Source: Planctomycetaceae bacterium (GTDB taxonomy: Bacteria > Planctomycetota > Planctomycetia > Pirellulales > Lacipirellulaceae). Taken from it: a stretch of DNA of 10,156 nt. Below the pieces are notes generated by a model. That model was not told where the DNA came from, made no database searches, and saw nothing but the letters and a program-made list of their open reading frames with translations. Location: positions 42,281 to 52,436 of the forward strand of contig PATG01000049.1 in the NCBI GenBank assembly GCA_002713555.1. The letters are read 5' to 3'. Positions within the stretch are counted from its first letter, which is position 1. Each line of letters starts with the position of its first letter. Position numbers and translations under genes: made by a program. This document shows, in pieces, positions 1 to 7,057 of the stretch.

Positions 1-20
1 TCGGAGAAGTTTTTAGAATT

Positions 21-47
21 GGAATGCTAATTGTTTTTAGCCATTCC
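21..47. repeat. Imperfect stem-loop upstream of the first transporter gene
   Basis: GGAATGCTAA (21-30) pairs with TTAGCCATTCC (37-47), giving ten base pairs with one bulged C and a six-base loop. No T-run follows on either strand, so it is not a standard intrinsic terminator. It may belong to the end of a gene left of the window or to the leader of the gene at 230, but nothing in the sequence decides this. Confidence 0.3.
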
Positions 48-229
48 CAGTTTACAGTAGGACTTGCACGATGATCTCTTGATGTCAGGTCGAGTTGATA
101 AAGTTTTCTAGATGTTAATGGACACTTAGGTGAAGACTGAAATTTGATAGTCAGGGTGATTGGTTGTGTGTCGTTTTATGATAGTAGTGGAAAACGGGCC
201 CGTTCCTATTTCAAGTTCTTGGAGTATGG

Positions 230-1507
230 ATGCGACTGTTTGATATTCGTAAGCAAGAGCTTCCGGCACTAGGTTGGTCAGCAGCCTGGTTTTTTTGTGT
301 GTTGGCTGCTTATTACACGATTCGTCCCGTCCGAGAGACATTTGCGACAGAACTCTCGCGAGATCAGCGGGCAGCTCTATTTATCTGGACGCTGGCTGTG
401 ATGCTATTGGCCACACCCCTCTACGGACTTGTGGTAGCTCGTATTGCTAAAAAATGGCTTGTGATGTTCGTGTATGGTTTCTTTATCACGAATTTGATGG
501 CCTTTGCATTTTTGTTGTCCAACTGGGGTGTTCAGAAATGGACATCGAGTGCGTTCTTTATTTGGATTAGCGTTTTTAACTTGTTTGTCGTCACTCTATT
601 CTGGGGGACGGTGGTCGATTTGTTTAGCGGCGATCAAGGTAAACGACTTTTTGGGCTCATCTTTGGGGCAGGTACGTTGGGTCAATTTACAAGTTCGTGG
701 CTGGTTCAGGAATTATCTCATAAGATTCCTATGGAGGGTTTGCTGGGAGTCAGCGTCTTGTTTTTGATAGGTTCTGTTTTCTGTTCTTGGCAATTACGTC
801 GATTGCTGCAAGTTCAAAATTTACAAAGCGAAGTGCTGGCGAAAGTACCAGGCAAATCTTGGCTGGTAGCCTGGCAAGGAGTTTTGGCTCTAGCGCGTTC
901 GCCCTATCTCATCGGAATATGTGCCTTTGTTACGGTGATCAGTTTTTGTGCCACGGTCGCCTATTTTCAGATGACCGACATGGTTGCCGCGCAACTGCCG
1001 GAACCCGAAGATCGTCTGCGTTGGTTTGCCAAAATAAACAGTAGCCATGCTGTTCTTACGCTAGTCCTGCAAGCCGCTGTGGTTAGTTGGTTGCTGCGGA
1101 AAATAGGTGTTGGTGCCACCTTGGCACTCGTGCCTATAGTTTACTGTGCTGGTTTTGCAACTTTCTCGTGGTCGCAAAGCCTGTTGGTCGTAGGGGTTTT
1201 TCAAGTTGCCCTCCGTGCGGTTACTTTTTCGCTTGGCAATCCGGCCCTGGAAGTGCTTTTTACAGCGGTTACTCCGGCACAAAAATATAGAGCCAAAGCA
1301 TTCATCGACACGGTCGGCAAAAGAACGGGAGATGTTCTGGGAGCCCAGGGGTATGCATTTCTCATCTCTCTGGGGTGGTTGGCTTCGAACCTTTCATTGG
1401 CCCTATTGCCCATCCTTATTGCGATGGTGGCCTTGGGGCTGCTTATGGGATCTGCCCACTTCGACTACGTCTCAGAGAACAAAAGGGGCTGGCCCAAAGG
1501 AGAGTAA
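230..1507 (+). CDS. MFS / NTP-NDP exchange-like inner membrane transporter
   Basis: A 425-residue polytopic membrane protein with about 12 hydrophobic segments, starting near residues 12-30 and ending near 390-408. Two stretches mark the ATP/ADP-translocase-like branch of the major facilitator superfamily: 'AYYTIRPVRE' in the first helix (residues 27-36), and 'EVLFTAVTP' followed by 'KYRAKAFIDT' and an R-x-GD element (residues 341-368). The length fits the family. In intracellular bacteria such proteins exchange nucleotides, but free-living bacteria carry many of unknown substrate, so the substrate here is not assigned. The start is set by GGAG at 221-224, five bases before ATG 230; the ATG at 226 is out of frame and stops after five codons. 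The gene stands alone. A TATGAT at 177-182 could be a -10 box but has no good -35. The downstream neighbours run convergently. Confidence 0.85.
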   Translation: MRLFDIRKQELPALGWSAAWFFCVLAAYYTIRPVRETFATELSRDQRAALFIWTLAVMLLATPLYGLVVARIAKKWLVMFVYGFFITNLMAFAFLLSNWGVQKWTSSAFFIWISVFNLFVVTLFWGTVVDLFSGDQGKRLFGLIFGAGTLGQFTSSWLVQELSHKIPMEGLLGVSVLFLIGSVFCSWQLRRLLQVQNLQSEVLAKVPGKSWLVAWQGVLALARSPYLIGICAFVTVISFCATVAYFQMTDMVAAQLPEPEDRLRWFAKINSSHAVLTLVLQAAVVSWLLRKIGVGATLALVPIVYCAGFATFSWSQSLLVVGVFQVALRAVTFSLGNPALEVLFTAVTPAQKYRAKAFIDTVGKRTGDVLGAQGYAFLISLGWLASNLSLALLPILIAMVALGLLMGSAHFDYVSENKRGWPKGE

Positions 1508-1529
1508 AACCGTAACTTAAAAACTGGTT

Positions 1530-2102
1530 TCACCCGTGGGGCGGGTCAGATTGGTCACGAGCCTGGGGAGAAGTTGCTAGTGCCGTTACTTCTCCTAACA
1601 GGGCATCTTGATTTCTAAGTTGTGTGGCTTCATCACGCAAACTGGTGTCCACCCCCAAACCCTCATCGGAATTACTTACGATGGTCAGTGTACCAAGAGT
1701 CGGAGGTATACTGCCCTGCGATGCAATCAGGGGCCGACTATCTTCTCTACAGAAACGATCCTGGTAATACAGTCCGCTCGCGTTATCACTCGGCGCATAG
1801 ACTTGTGCCTGGTAGCAGTTGTGGACCAGTTGGTAGGCGCTATGCGCTTCTTGCAAAGCCGAAGCGATACACACATCCAAACGCATTTTGGCCAATGAAG
1901 CCTAGATATCCATATTTTGCCTCTCGCATCCTTGCGAATCGCAATCGGCCCTCGTCACCAGTACGTGTAGACGGTGCGGACCAAGGTTATAACCCAGCCC
2001 AAAATGATAGGGCAACGCTGATGGATTGCTAGTAGGTGCCAAATGGGAGTCTGCCCTCTGCAAGCATCTCACGCTAGAAAAATAAGAGTTTTGAAGCCGG
2101 CT
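1530..2102 (-). pseudogene. Probable decayed gene, unknown function, one in-frame stop
   Basis: This covers most of the 636-base convergent gap between 1507 and 2144. Read on the minus strand from 2102 down to the TGA at 1530-1532, about 190 codons stay open apart from a single TAG at plus-strand 1902-1904. After the TAG come 123 codons, usable from a TTG at 1895-1893. Codon use looks coding-like, with an excess of purine-N-pyrimidine codons, and the product contains protein-like stretches such as 'CIASALQEAHSAYQLV' and 'TSLRDEATQLRNQDALLGE'. There is no ATG with a ribosome binding site at the 5' end; the frame is closed by TAA at 2105-2103. I do not recognise the family. Alternatives are a chance open frame, a real small protein from the TTG, or a sequencing error at the TAG. 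Plus-strand open frames over the same bases look like shadows. Confidence 0.3.
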
Positions 2103-2103
2103 T
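2094..2103. repeat. 10-base perfect palindrome downstream of the pump gene
   Basis: AAGCCGGCTT reads the same on both strands, about 40 bases past the pump stop codon. On the minus strand it is followed, after a short gap, by TTATTTTT. The pairing has no loop, so a classical intrinsic terminator is doubtful. It is nevertheless the best hairpin candidate for ending the operon transcript. Confidence 0.2.
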
Positions 2104-2143
2104 TATTCGTGCTGACTCTCCGAATGTCGCCCTTCTTGATGCC

Positions 2144-5100
2144 TTAATGGATGTCCGCTGTTGGCTTGCTGTCGGGTTTGCGAAAAGGGCGAACGTACCA
2201 TTCGCGTGCTACCACCAGTGCACGTCGGCAGTCGTCGGCTAGCAGCAGCGAGCAGGGCACTAAGAACAGTGTCACGATCGTGGCAAAGATCACACCGAAG
2301 GAAAGGGATACGGCCATGGGAATCAAAAATTGCGCCTGCATAGACTTATCCATCAGCAGAGGCATCAGGCCGACGAAAGTTGTGATCGAAGTAAGCAGAA
2401 TTGGCCGAAAGCGGCGTCCGCCGGCCTCGATGGCTGCCTGGAAGAGAGTGGCACCCTCTTGGCGGCGCCGATTCACATAATCGACCATCACCAAGGTGTC
2501 ATTCACGGAGACACCAGCCAGGGCTAACATTCCAAAAACTGATAGATAGGAGGGGGTAATGTTCATAATCAGATGTCCCAGTAATGCTCCGATGATGGCG
2601 AATGGAACTGCCAACATAACGAAAAAAGGCTGGCCCATCGACTTGAGAGCAATTGCCAACAGGCCATAGAGCGCAAACGCCAGCAAACAAGAACCGAGGA
2701 CCGTATTTTTTCGTGCTTCTTCGGCTTCAGCAACATAGCCGACGTACTGATAAGTCAGGTTATGGGGCGCACACAATTCATCAAAGCGGGGTCCAATTTC
2801 TTCTGCAATTCCTAATACGTCAACCGTTTCGCTAGCCGGCTGGCCTCCGATATGTAGAATCTCGGCACCTCCCTTGCGTCGTAGAGAAGAAGGCGCCTTA
2901 ATGAACGAGATTTCCGCCACAGTCGACAACGGCACATGGGCACCGCGTGGTGTGCGAATGCGCATACGATCGAGAGTATGGAGAGACTCACGATACTCGC
3001 GTGGCAGTCGGACCATCACTCGAATGTCATCAACGCCACGTTGTACTCGCTGTGCTTCTTCCCCAAAGAACGCTTGTCGAATCTGCTGCGCCAGTAATTG
3101 TTGGGTCAGTCCTAGCTCGGCCGCCAGCGGTTTGAGCGTCAGCTCCAACTCATCTTGCCCTTGATTTATTTTTGCCCAAGTATTCGTAAATCCGTCATAC
3201 TCTTGAAGTATCTTTTCCATCTCGCGGGCAACATTGGCCTTTTCGGGTGACATGGGTCCGCGCAGTTCGAGATTGAGGTTTTCACTGTCGTAATCGCGAT
3301 CGTGGCGAATGCCTGAATCTGCTCGGATGCGGAACTCCGATGCTTCGGGGATTGGACCTACCAGTTCGGTCCAGCGAGCAACTAAGTCACTGTTCTTCGG
3401 GCCGGGTTCTGTGCGCAGTGATGGCTGCAGAACTTCAAAGCGGATAGTACCATGTGATTTATCGAATTCTCGATGGGGTCTGCTGCCGCCGACGATCATG
3501 AAGATATTTTGCACGATGGGTTGGCCGTTTCCCGGGTCGACATATTCCTTTTGTAGTTGATGCACGGTTGATTCGATTCGATCCATGTACCGCTGGGTAG
3601 TCTCCAATGTCGTGTTGTTGGGCATATCTAAATTGCAGGAAATTCGCTGTGTGTCAACTTGTGGGAAGGCAATAAACTTCATGCGACCACTCGTGCAGTA
3701 TCCTGCCGTCAAAAGGCCGCAGCTAATAAAAGTTGCGACTACAGAGGCTCGATGGTGTACCGCAAATTCCAACATGGGTTGATAAATACGCTGTATGAAA
3801 ATTTCTAGGCCGCCAGCAATTGAAGTTTGAATTTTTGCAAAAAAGTTCTTGCGAGGTTCTCGCCTGAGGTGCTTCAGGTGAGCAGGAAGAATGAGTTTCG
3901 ATTCGATTAGCGAAAACAGCAGTACGGGCGCTACAATTGGGGGTACTTGTTTAGCGTAGTTGCCCCAAGTGCCGTCAAAGTACAGCAATGGGATGAAGGC
4001 CACGATCGTTGTCAAAGCACCGAATGTCACCGGTGTTGCGACTTCGTGGGTTCCCTCGATAGCCGCTTTCAAAGGAGGCACACCAAGATTGATTTTTTGA
4101 TAGACGTTCTCTCCGGTGACAATTGCATCGTCGACGACGATACCTACCACGATGATAAAGCCGAATAAGCTCATCAGGTTGGCCGTGATTCCCAACCACG
4201 GCATCAAAATCAAGCCACCCGCAAAGCCAACTGGGATGCCAATCACAATCCAAAATGCCAACGCCGGCCGTAAAAACAAACCTAGCAACAGCATCACCAG
4301 GATGCCGCCTTGCAACAGCGATCGAATTAAAGTACTCAGCCGACCGCGGATGGATACGGATTCGTCATCCCAGACAAACAGATTGATTCCATCTGGAAAG
4401 CGTGAACTTGCATTGCGTACGTACTCTCGCACTTGATCCGAGATCTGGATCGCGCTTTCTCGTCCTGTACGCAGGACTTCGACAAAAAGGGCCGGTTCGC
4501 CATTGAAGGTAACTCGTTTTTCACCTTCCTCAAATCCGTCGTTAATGGTTGCCACTTCGCCTAATAGCAGTTCGGCTCCATTGGCTGCCCGAATGGGCAG
4601 TTGACTGAAATCGATCTCGTCGTAGGCCTGCCCACGTGTCCGTATGACAAATGTTCCACTATCGCTATCGATGGTGCCAGCTGGCAAATCGATTGAAAAT
4701 TGGCGTATGGCATTAGCCAAGTCTTGAAAGCTCAGCCCGTAAGAAAGCAGTTTCTCAGGTTTCACTTCCACGGAGATTTCGTATCGTTGATCACCTGTAA
4801 CCTGAGATCGACTTACCCCCGGAAGCGCCAGGACATCTTCTTGAACTCGACGTGCAACTTCGCGCAACTCGTGTGGGCTGAGATTTCCGGTCACGGCGAT
4901 ACTCAGCACTTCCCACCAGTTGGAACTGTCAGGGATAAAAATGCGTGGACGTTCAGTTTCATCAGGAAATGTATTGATCGTGTTGATTTGCGCTGTGATG
5001 TCGTCCATCAGAGCTCGCAAATCAGTACCGGACTCAGCTTCAATGTATAACCAACCATTGCCGCGGTTGCCACCAGATGTGAGGGATTTGATTCCCTCGA

Positions 5101-5317
5101 TAGCCTCCAGTGCTTCCTCGATTGGAATTAAAATCGCACGTTCAACATCCTTGGCTGTTGCCCCACGATATTGCATTTGAATCATGACCGATTTGAAGTC
5201 TCGTTCCGGCGAGACCTCAAGCGGAATACGAAAAAAAAGCGAATAGGCACCCCCAATCAAGATGGCTAGCATCAGGAAATTCGCAGCGATTCCGTTTTGT
5301 GTAAACCAGCGAATCAT
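2144..5317 (-). CDS. RND-family efflux pump, inner membrane permease subunit
   Basis: A 1057-residue proton-driven pump of the AcrB/MdtB-like (HAE) RND superfamily, close to the usual 1020-1060. The pattern is one N-terminal helix (about 9-29), a large periplasmic loop, helices 2-6 (about 331-478), helix 7 (about 523-541), a second periplasmic loop, and helices 8-12 (about 872-1026). The proton-relay aspartates are the pair D396-D397 in 'GIVVDDAIVTGEN' of helix 4. In helix 10, where AcrB has the essential lysine K940, this protein has 'GVSVNDTLVMVDY' (N939, D940), as in a well-populated RND subgroup. The pump would pass substrates from periplasm or membrane through the adaptor to an outer membrane channel. 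ATG 5317 lies 10 bases after the adaptor stop with no clear Shine-Dalgarno, so translational coupling is likely. It is not of the CzcA metal type by any motif I can see; the substrate is unknown. Confidence 0.95.
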   Translation of the reverse strand: MIRWFTQNGIAANFLMLAILIGGAYSLFFRIPLEVSPERDFKSVMIQMQYRGATAKDVERAILIPIEEALEAIEGIKSLTSGGNRGNGWLYIEAESGTDLRALMDDITAQINTINTFPDETERPRIFIPDSSNWWEVLSIAVTGNLSPHELREVARRVQEDVLALPGVSRSQVTGDQRYEISVEVKPEKLLSYGLSFQDLANAIRQFSIDLPAGTIDSDSGTFVIRTRGQAYDEIDFSQLPIRAANGAELLLGEVATINDGFEEGEKRVTFNGEPALFVEVLRTGRESAIQISDQVREYVRNASSRFPDGINLFVWDDESVSIRGRLSTLIRSLLQGGILVMLLLGLFLRPALAFWIVIGIPVGFAGGLILMPWLGITANLMSLFGFIIVVGIVVDDAIVTGENVYQKINLGVPPLKAAIEGTHEVATPVTFGALTTIVAFIPLLYFDGTWGNYAKQVPPIVAPVLLFSLIESKLILPAHLKHLRREPRKNFFAKIQTSIAGGLEIFIQRIYQPMLEFAVHHRASVVATFISCGLLTAGYCTSGRMKFIAFPQVDTQRISCNLDMPNNTTLETTQRYMDRIESTVHQLQKEYVDPGNGQPIVQNIFMIVGGSRPHREFDKSHGTIRFEVLQPSLRTEPGPKNSDLVARWTELVGPIPEASEFRIRADSGIRHDRDYDSENLNLELRGPMSPEKANVAREMEKILQEYDGFTNTWAKINQGQDELELTLKPLAAELGLTQQLLAQQIRQAFFGEEAQRVQRGVDDIRVMVRLPREYRESLHTLDRMRIRTPRGAHVPLSTVAEISFIKAPSSLRRKGGAEILHIGGQPASETVDVLGIAEEIGPRFDELCAPHNLTYQYVGYVAEAEEARKNTVLGSCLLAFALYGLLAIALKSMGQPFFVMLAVPFAIIGALLGHLIMNITPSYLSVFGMLALAGVSVNDTLVMVDYVNRRRQEGATLFQAAIEAGGRRFRPILLTSITTFVGLMPLLMDKSMQAQFLIPMAVSLSFGVIFATIVTLFLVPCSLLLADDCRRALVVAREWYVRPFRKPDSKPTADIH

Positions 5318-5327
5318 GTGCGTGCTG

Positions 5328-6572
5328 CTATTGGGTGGCAGAGTTATCGGAGTTGGTAGGCGATGTATCTGTGACTGTGGTTGTCGACAATGTGTCAGGG
5401 ATGATTTCTACTCGGGTTCCCTTGGGTGTAAACACCATAGGAGTGGTTGATAACAGCATGCCCTCGGGGATCTCTGCGCGATCGACAACCACATGTTCAG
5501 CATTAGACCAAAGAGAAGTAATTGTGACTGGTAGCAGTGTCAATTTCTCGCGATCCACCAAAATAATCTTATCCAATTGCCGTACGGCACTACGAGGTAG
5601 TGTGATGACATCGTGTAGAGTAATTCCAGCAATAGAAGCTTCGACAGGTTGGCCAATTCGGAGTGGAGGGTGATCGATGTGCTGGCCAAACGGATCGTCG
5701 ATTCGTGCGATGGCATACAAGTCTCTTGAGTCCGTATCGAGAACGCCCTCCGTGCGGACAATTCTTGCTTTCCAAACCACTTGTGATGTTTTGGTGATGG
5801 CATCTCGCAGTTCGACCTCAACCGCTGGATCATCGGCGAATTCGGGAAGAACAAGAAACTCTCGCTGACTTGCTGAGACGGGAAGTCGAACTTCTGCGTA
5901 GTCGATAGCGAAGATTTGTCCTAGGGGTGTGTTGGGGCCAGCCATTTGTCCGAGGCCAATATTCTTAATTTGCATCCGCCCATCGAAGGGGGCTAATACT
6001 TTGGTTCGCTTGAGATCAAGTCTGGACTGCGCTAACTGTGCAGCAGCCAGGTCGACATCGGCTTCAGCTTGCTCACGCGTGGCGGATGCCGCATCGACTT
6101 CGGCTTGCGAGACGGCATTCGATTCTATAAGACGAAGCTTTCGCTCCTCGTTCAACTTGGCTAGCTGCAGCGCCGACTTGGACGCCAATAAACGCGATTC
6201 GGCCATCGAAACGGCTGTTGTGTAGTTGCGGTCATCAATCTCTACCAGGACTTCGCCAACGGAGAAGTACGCTCCTGCCTCAAACGATGGACTGACCCAG
6301 GTCACAGTCCCTGCGATCTCGGCTGCTAAAGTTACTTGATTGTGCGCTTGAACGATGCCATAGGTTTTTAGTCGGATTGGATAATCCGAAATTACAATTT
6401 CTTCGACTTGAGTCCGTGGCTTACGCTTCTTGGTAGTGACACGTGGCTTTTCCTCACTTTCTACCGAGAGTTCGGTATAGCCAAACCAGCCTGCCACAAG
6501 AATCAGCATTGGCAAAACAGCGCGAACGAGCAGCCCCCCTGCGGATCGGAATTTTTGATTCTCTGCTTCCAT
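5328..6572 (-). CDS. RND efflux periplasmic adaptor subunit (MFP, HlyD family)
   Basis: A 414-residue membrane fusion protein that bridges the RND pump and the outer membrane channel. One N-terminal anchor helix (about 13-31) has no lipobox, so the protein is probably held by the helix rather than by lipid. A basic linker (KKRKPR, 48-53) follows. The first lipoyl half spans about 65-115 ('AAEIAGTVTWVSP' to 'GEVLVEIDDRNY'). An alanine-rich helical hairpin runs to about 190, and the second lipoyl half begins at 'VLAPFDGRM' (192-200). Beta-barrel and membrane-proximal parts occupy about 225-390. The tail (397-414) is a low-complexity Thr/Ser/Asn stretch. It is the first gene of the operon. The ATG at 6572 is the only good in-frame start; GAAG about nine bases upstream is a weak ribosome binding site. 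The palindrome and TATAAT about 80-115 bases upstream probably control it. Confidence 0.93.
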   Translation of the reverse strand: MEAENQKFRSAGGLLVRAVLPMLILVAGWFGYTELSVESEEKPRVTTKKRKPRTQVEEIVISDYPIRLKTYGIVQAHNQVTLAAEIAGTVTWVSPSFEAGAYFSVGEVLVEIDDRNYTTAVSMAESRLLASKSALQLAKLNEERKLRLIESNAVSQAEVDAASATREQAEADVDLAAAQLAQSRLDLKRTKVLAPFDGRMQIKNIGLGQMAGPNTPLGQIFAIDYAEVRLPVSASQREFLVLPEFADDPAVEVELRDAITKTSQVVWKARIVRTEGVLDTDSRDLYAIARIDDPFGQHIDHPPLRIGQPVEASIAGITLHDVITLPRSAVRQLDKIILVDREKLTLLPVTITSLWSNAEHVVVDRAEIPEGMLLSTTPMVFTPKGTRVEIIPDTLSTTTVTDTSPTNSDNSATQ

Positions 6573-6652
6573 ACGTAATCTTCACATACGGCTTAAGAGG
6601 TGGACAGTTCAAGGTCTTGAGCCACCGAAATACTGAGAGGCCCGAAACCTCG

Positions 6653-6679
6653 ATTATAACATCTCTGGAAGAGTGACAC
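6653..6679 (-). promoter_or_regulatory. Probable promoter of the adaptor-pump operon
   Basis: On the minus strand a perfect -10 hexamer TATAAT lies at 6658-6653. A weak -35, GTGTCA (4 of 6 to consensus), lies at 6679-6674 with a short 15-base spacer. Transcription would start near 6645 and give a leader of about 70 bases before ATG 6572. The -35 lies inside the adjacent palindrome. The weak -35 and short spacer suggest that it may need an activator or be held low. Confidence 0.45.
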
Positions 6680-6689
6680 TGCAGTGTCA
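6674..6689. promoter_or_regulatory. 16-base perfect palindrome, candidate repressor operator
   Basis: TGACACTGCAGTGTCA is identical to its own reverse complement over all 16 bases; the flanking bases (G on both sides) do not extend it. Uninterrupted dyads of this size are typical targets of dimeric helix-turn-helix regulators such as the TetR family, which often control RND efflux operons. Its position over the -35 region of the adaptor-pump promoter fits repression by blocking polymerase. The regulator is not encoded in this window. Confidence 0.5.
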
Positions 6690-6845
6690 GGGGGCACAGA
6701 TTCTGGAGATGTTGGCGGGATACTGGCCTGGGAAACCGTCCCGCGAATCGAGCATAACGACAAACAGATGTGGGGATTGGCAGCCATTTGCCGTGCTAGG
6801 AGAGAGTTTGTGAACATTCTACCCGGATTCTATGTGAAGATCTAA

Positions 6846-6855
6846 CGATTATAAC
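6846..6855. repeat. Second copy of decamer CGATTATAAC with minus-strand TATAAT
   Basis: The ten bases at 6846-6855 repeat exactly those at 6651-6660, in the same orientation and 195 bases away. Each copy contains TATAAT on the minus strand (here 6853-6848). A TTGCCA lies upstream at 6873-6868 (5 of 6 to the -35 consensus), but the spacer is only 14 bases. It may be a second, distal promoter for the adaptor-pump operon, or a chance A+T-rich repeat. Confidence 0.25.
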
Positions 6856-6973
6856 GCTTATTCTCATTGGCAAGCGACTGATCCCGATAAGAAAGTCAAG
6901 CTATTACGGCGATTCGATTCATGTTGCACCACTGGTACTGAAAATAACGAATAATCTGAATATATGGAGACCC

Positions 6974-7057
6974 ATGATCCTAAAGAGTGGCGTTATGTAC
7001 CAACGTCAATGTGATGCCATTCACAAGTTACCAACTTGTCTCTCCCAGCCAACCTAG
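6974..7057 (+). CDS. Small 27-codon ORF overlapping the channel gene start
   Basis: ATG 6974 follows GGAGA (6965-6969) at a near-ideal distance, and the frame runs 27 codons to TAG at 7055-7057. The peptide begins MILKSGVMYQRQ and has no recognisable features. It overlaps the first 71 bases of the channel gene in another frame. It could be a leader peptide coupling or limiting translation of the channel, or simply a non-functional consequence of where the Shine-Dalgarno sits. Confidence 0.25.
   Translation: MILKSGVMYQRQCDAIHKLPTCLSQPT

Larger units (their letters stand above)
6573..6986. other. Divergent control region between the adaptor and channel genes
   Basis: These 414 bases separate two divergently read halves of one efflux system. 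They hold a perfect minus-strand TATAAT, a 16-base palindrome and a second copy of the decamer CGATTATAAC (listed separately). A 74-codon minus-strand open frame (6817-6593) has no ribosome binding site and no protein-like character, so I do not call it. For the plus-strand channel gene I see no convincing -35/-10 pair. The best are TTGTGA (6808-6813) with TATGTG (6831-6836) at 17 bases, and TTGCAC (6924-6929) with AATAAT (6950-6955) at 20 bases. Confidence 0.6.

Noticed and set aside
126..341. 71-codon minus-strand open frame at the left
   Set aside because: It overlaps the start of the transporter gene antisense and has no domain features.
1532..1546. ACCCG-TGGGG-CGGGT hairpin after the first transporter
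   Set aside because: A five-base stem with no following T-run on either strand is too weak to call a terminator.
1622..2032. 136-codon plus-strand open frame in the convergent gap
   Set aside because: It is rich in Trp, His, Pro, Arg and Tyr, as expected for an antisense shadow; the minus-strand frame has the better codon pattern.
6593..6817. 74-codon minus-strand open frame in the divergent control region
   Set aside because: It overlaps the promoter and palindrome, lacks a Shine-Dalgarno, and its residues show no helix or domain pattern.
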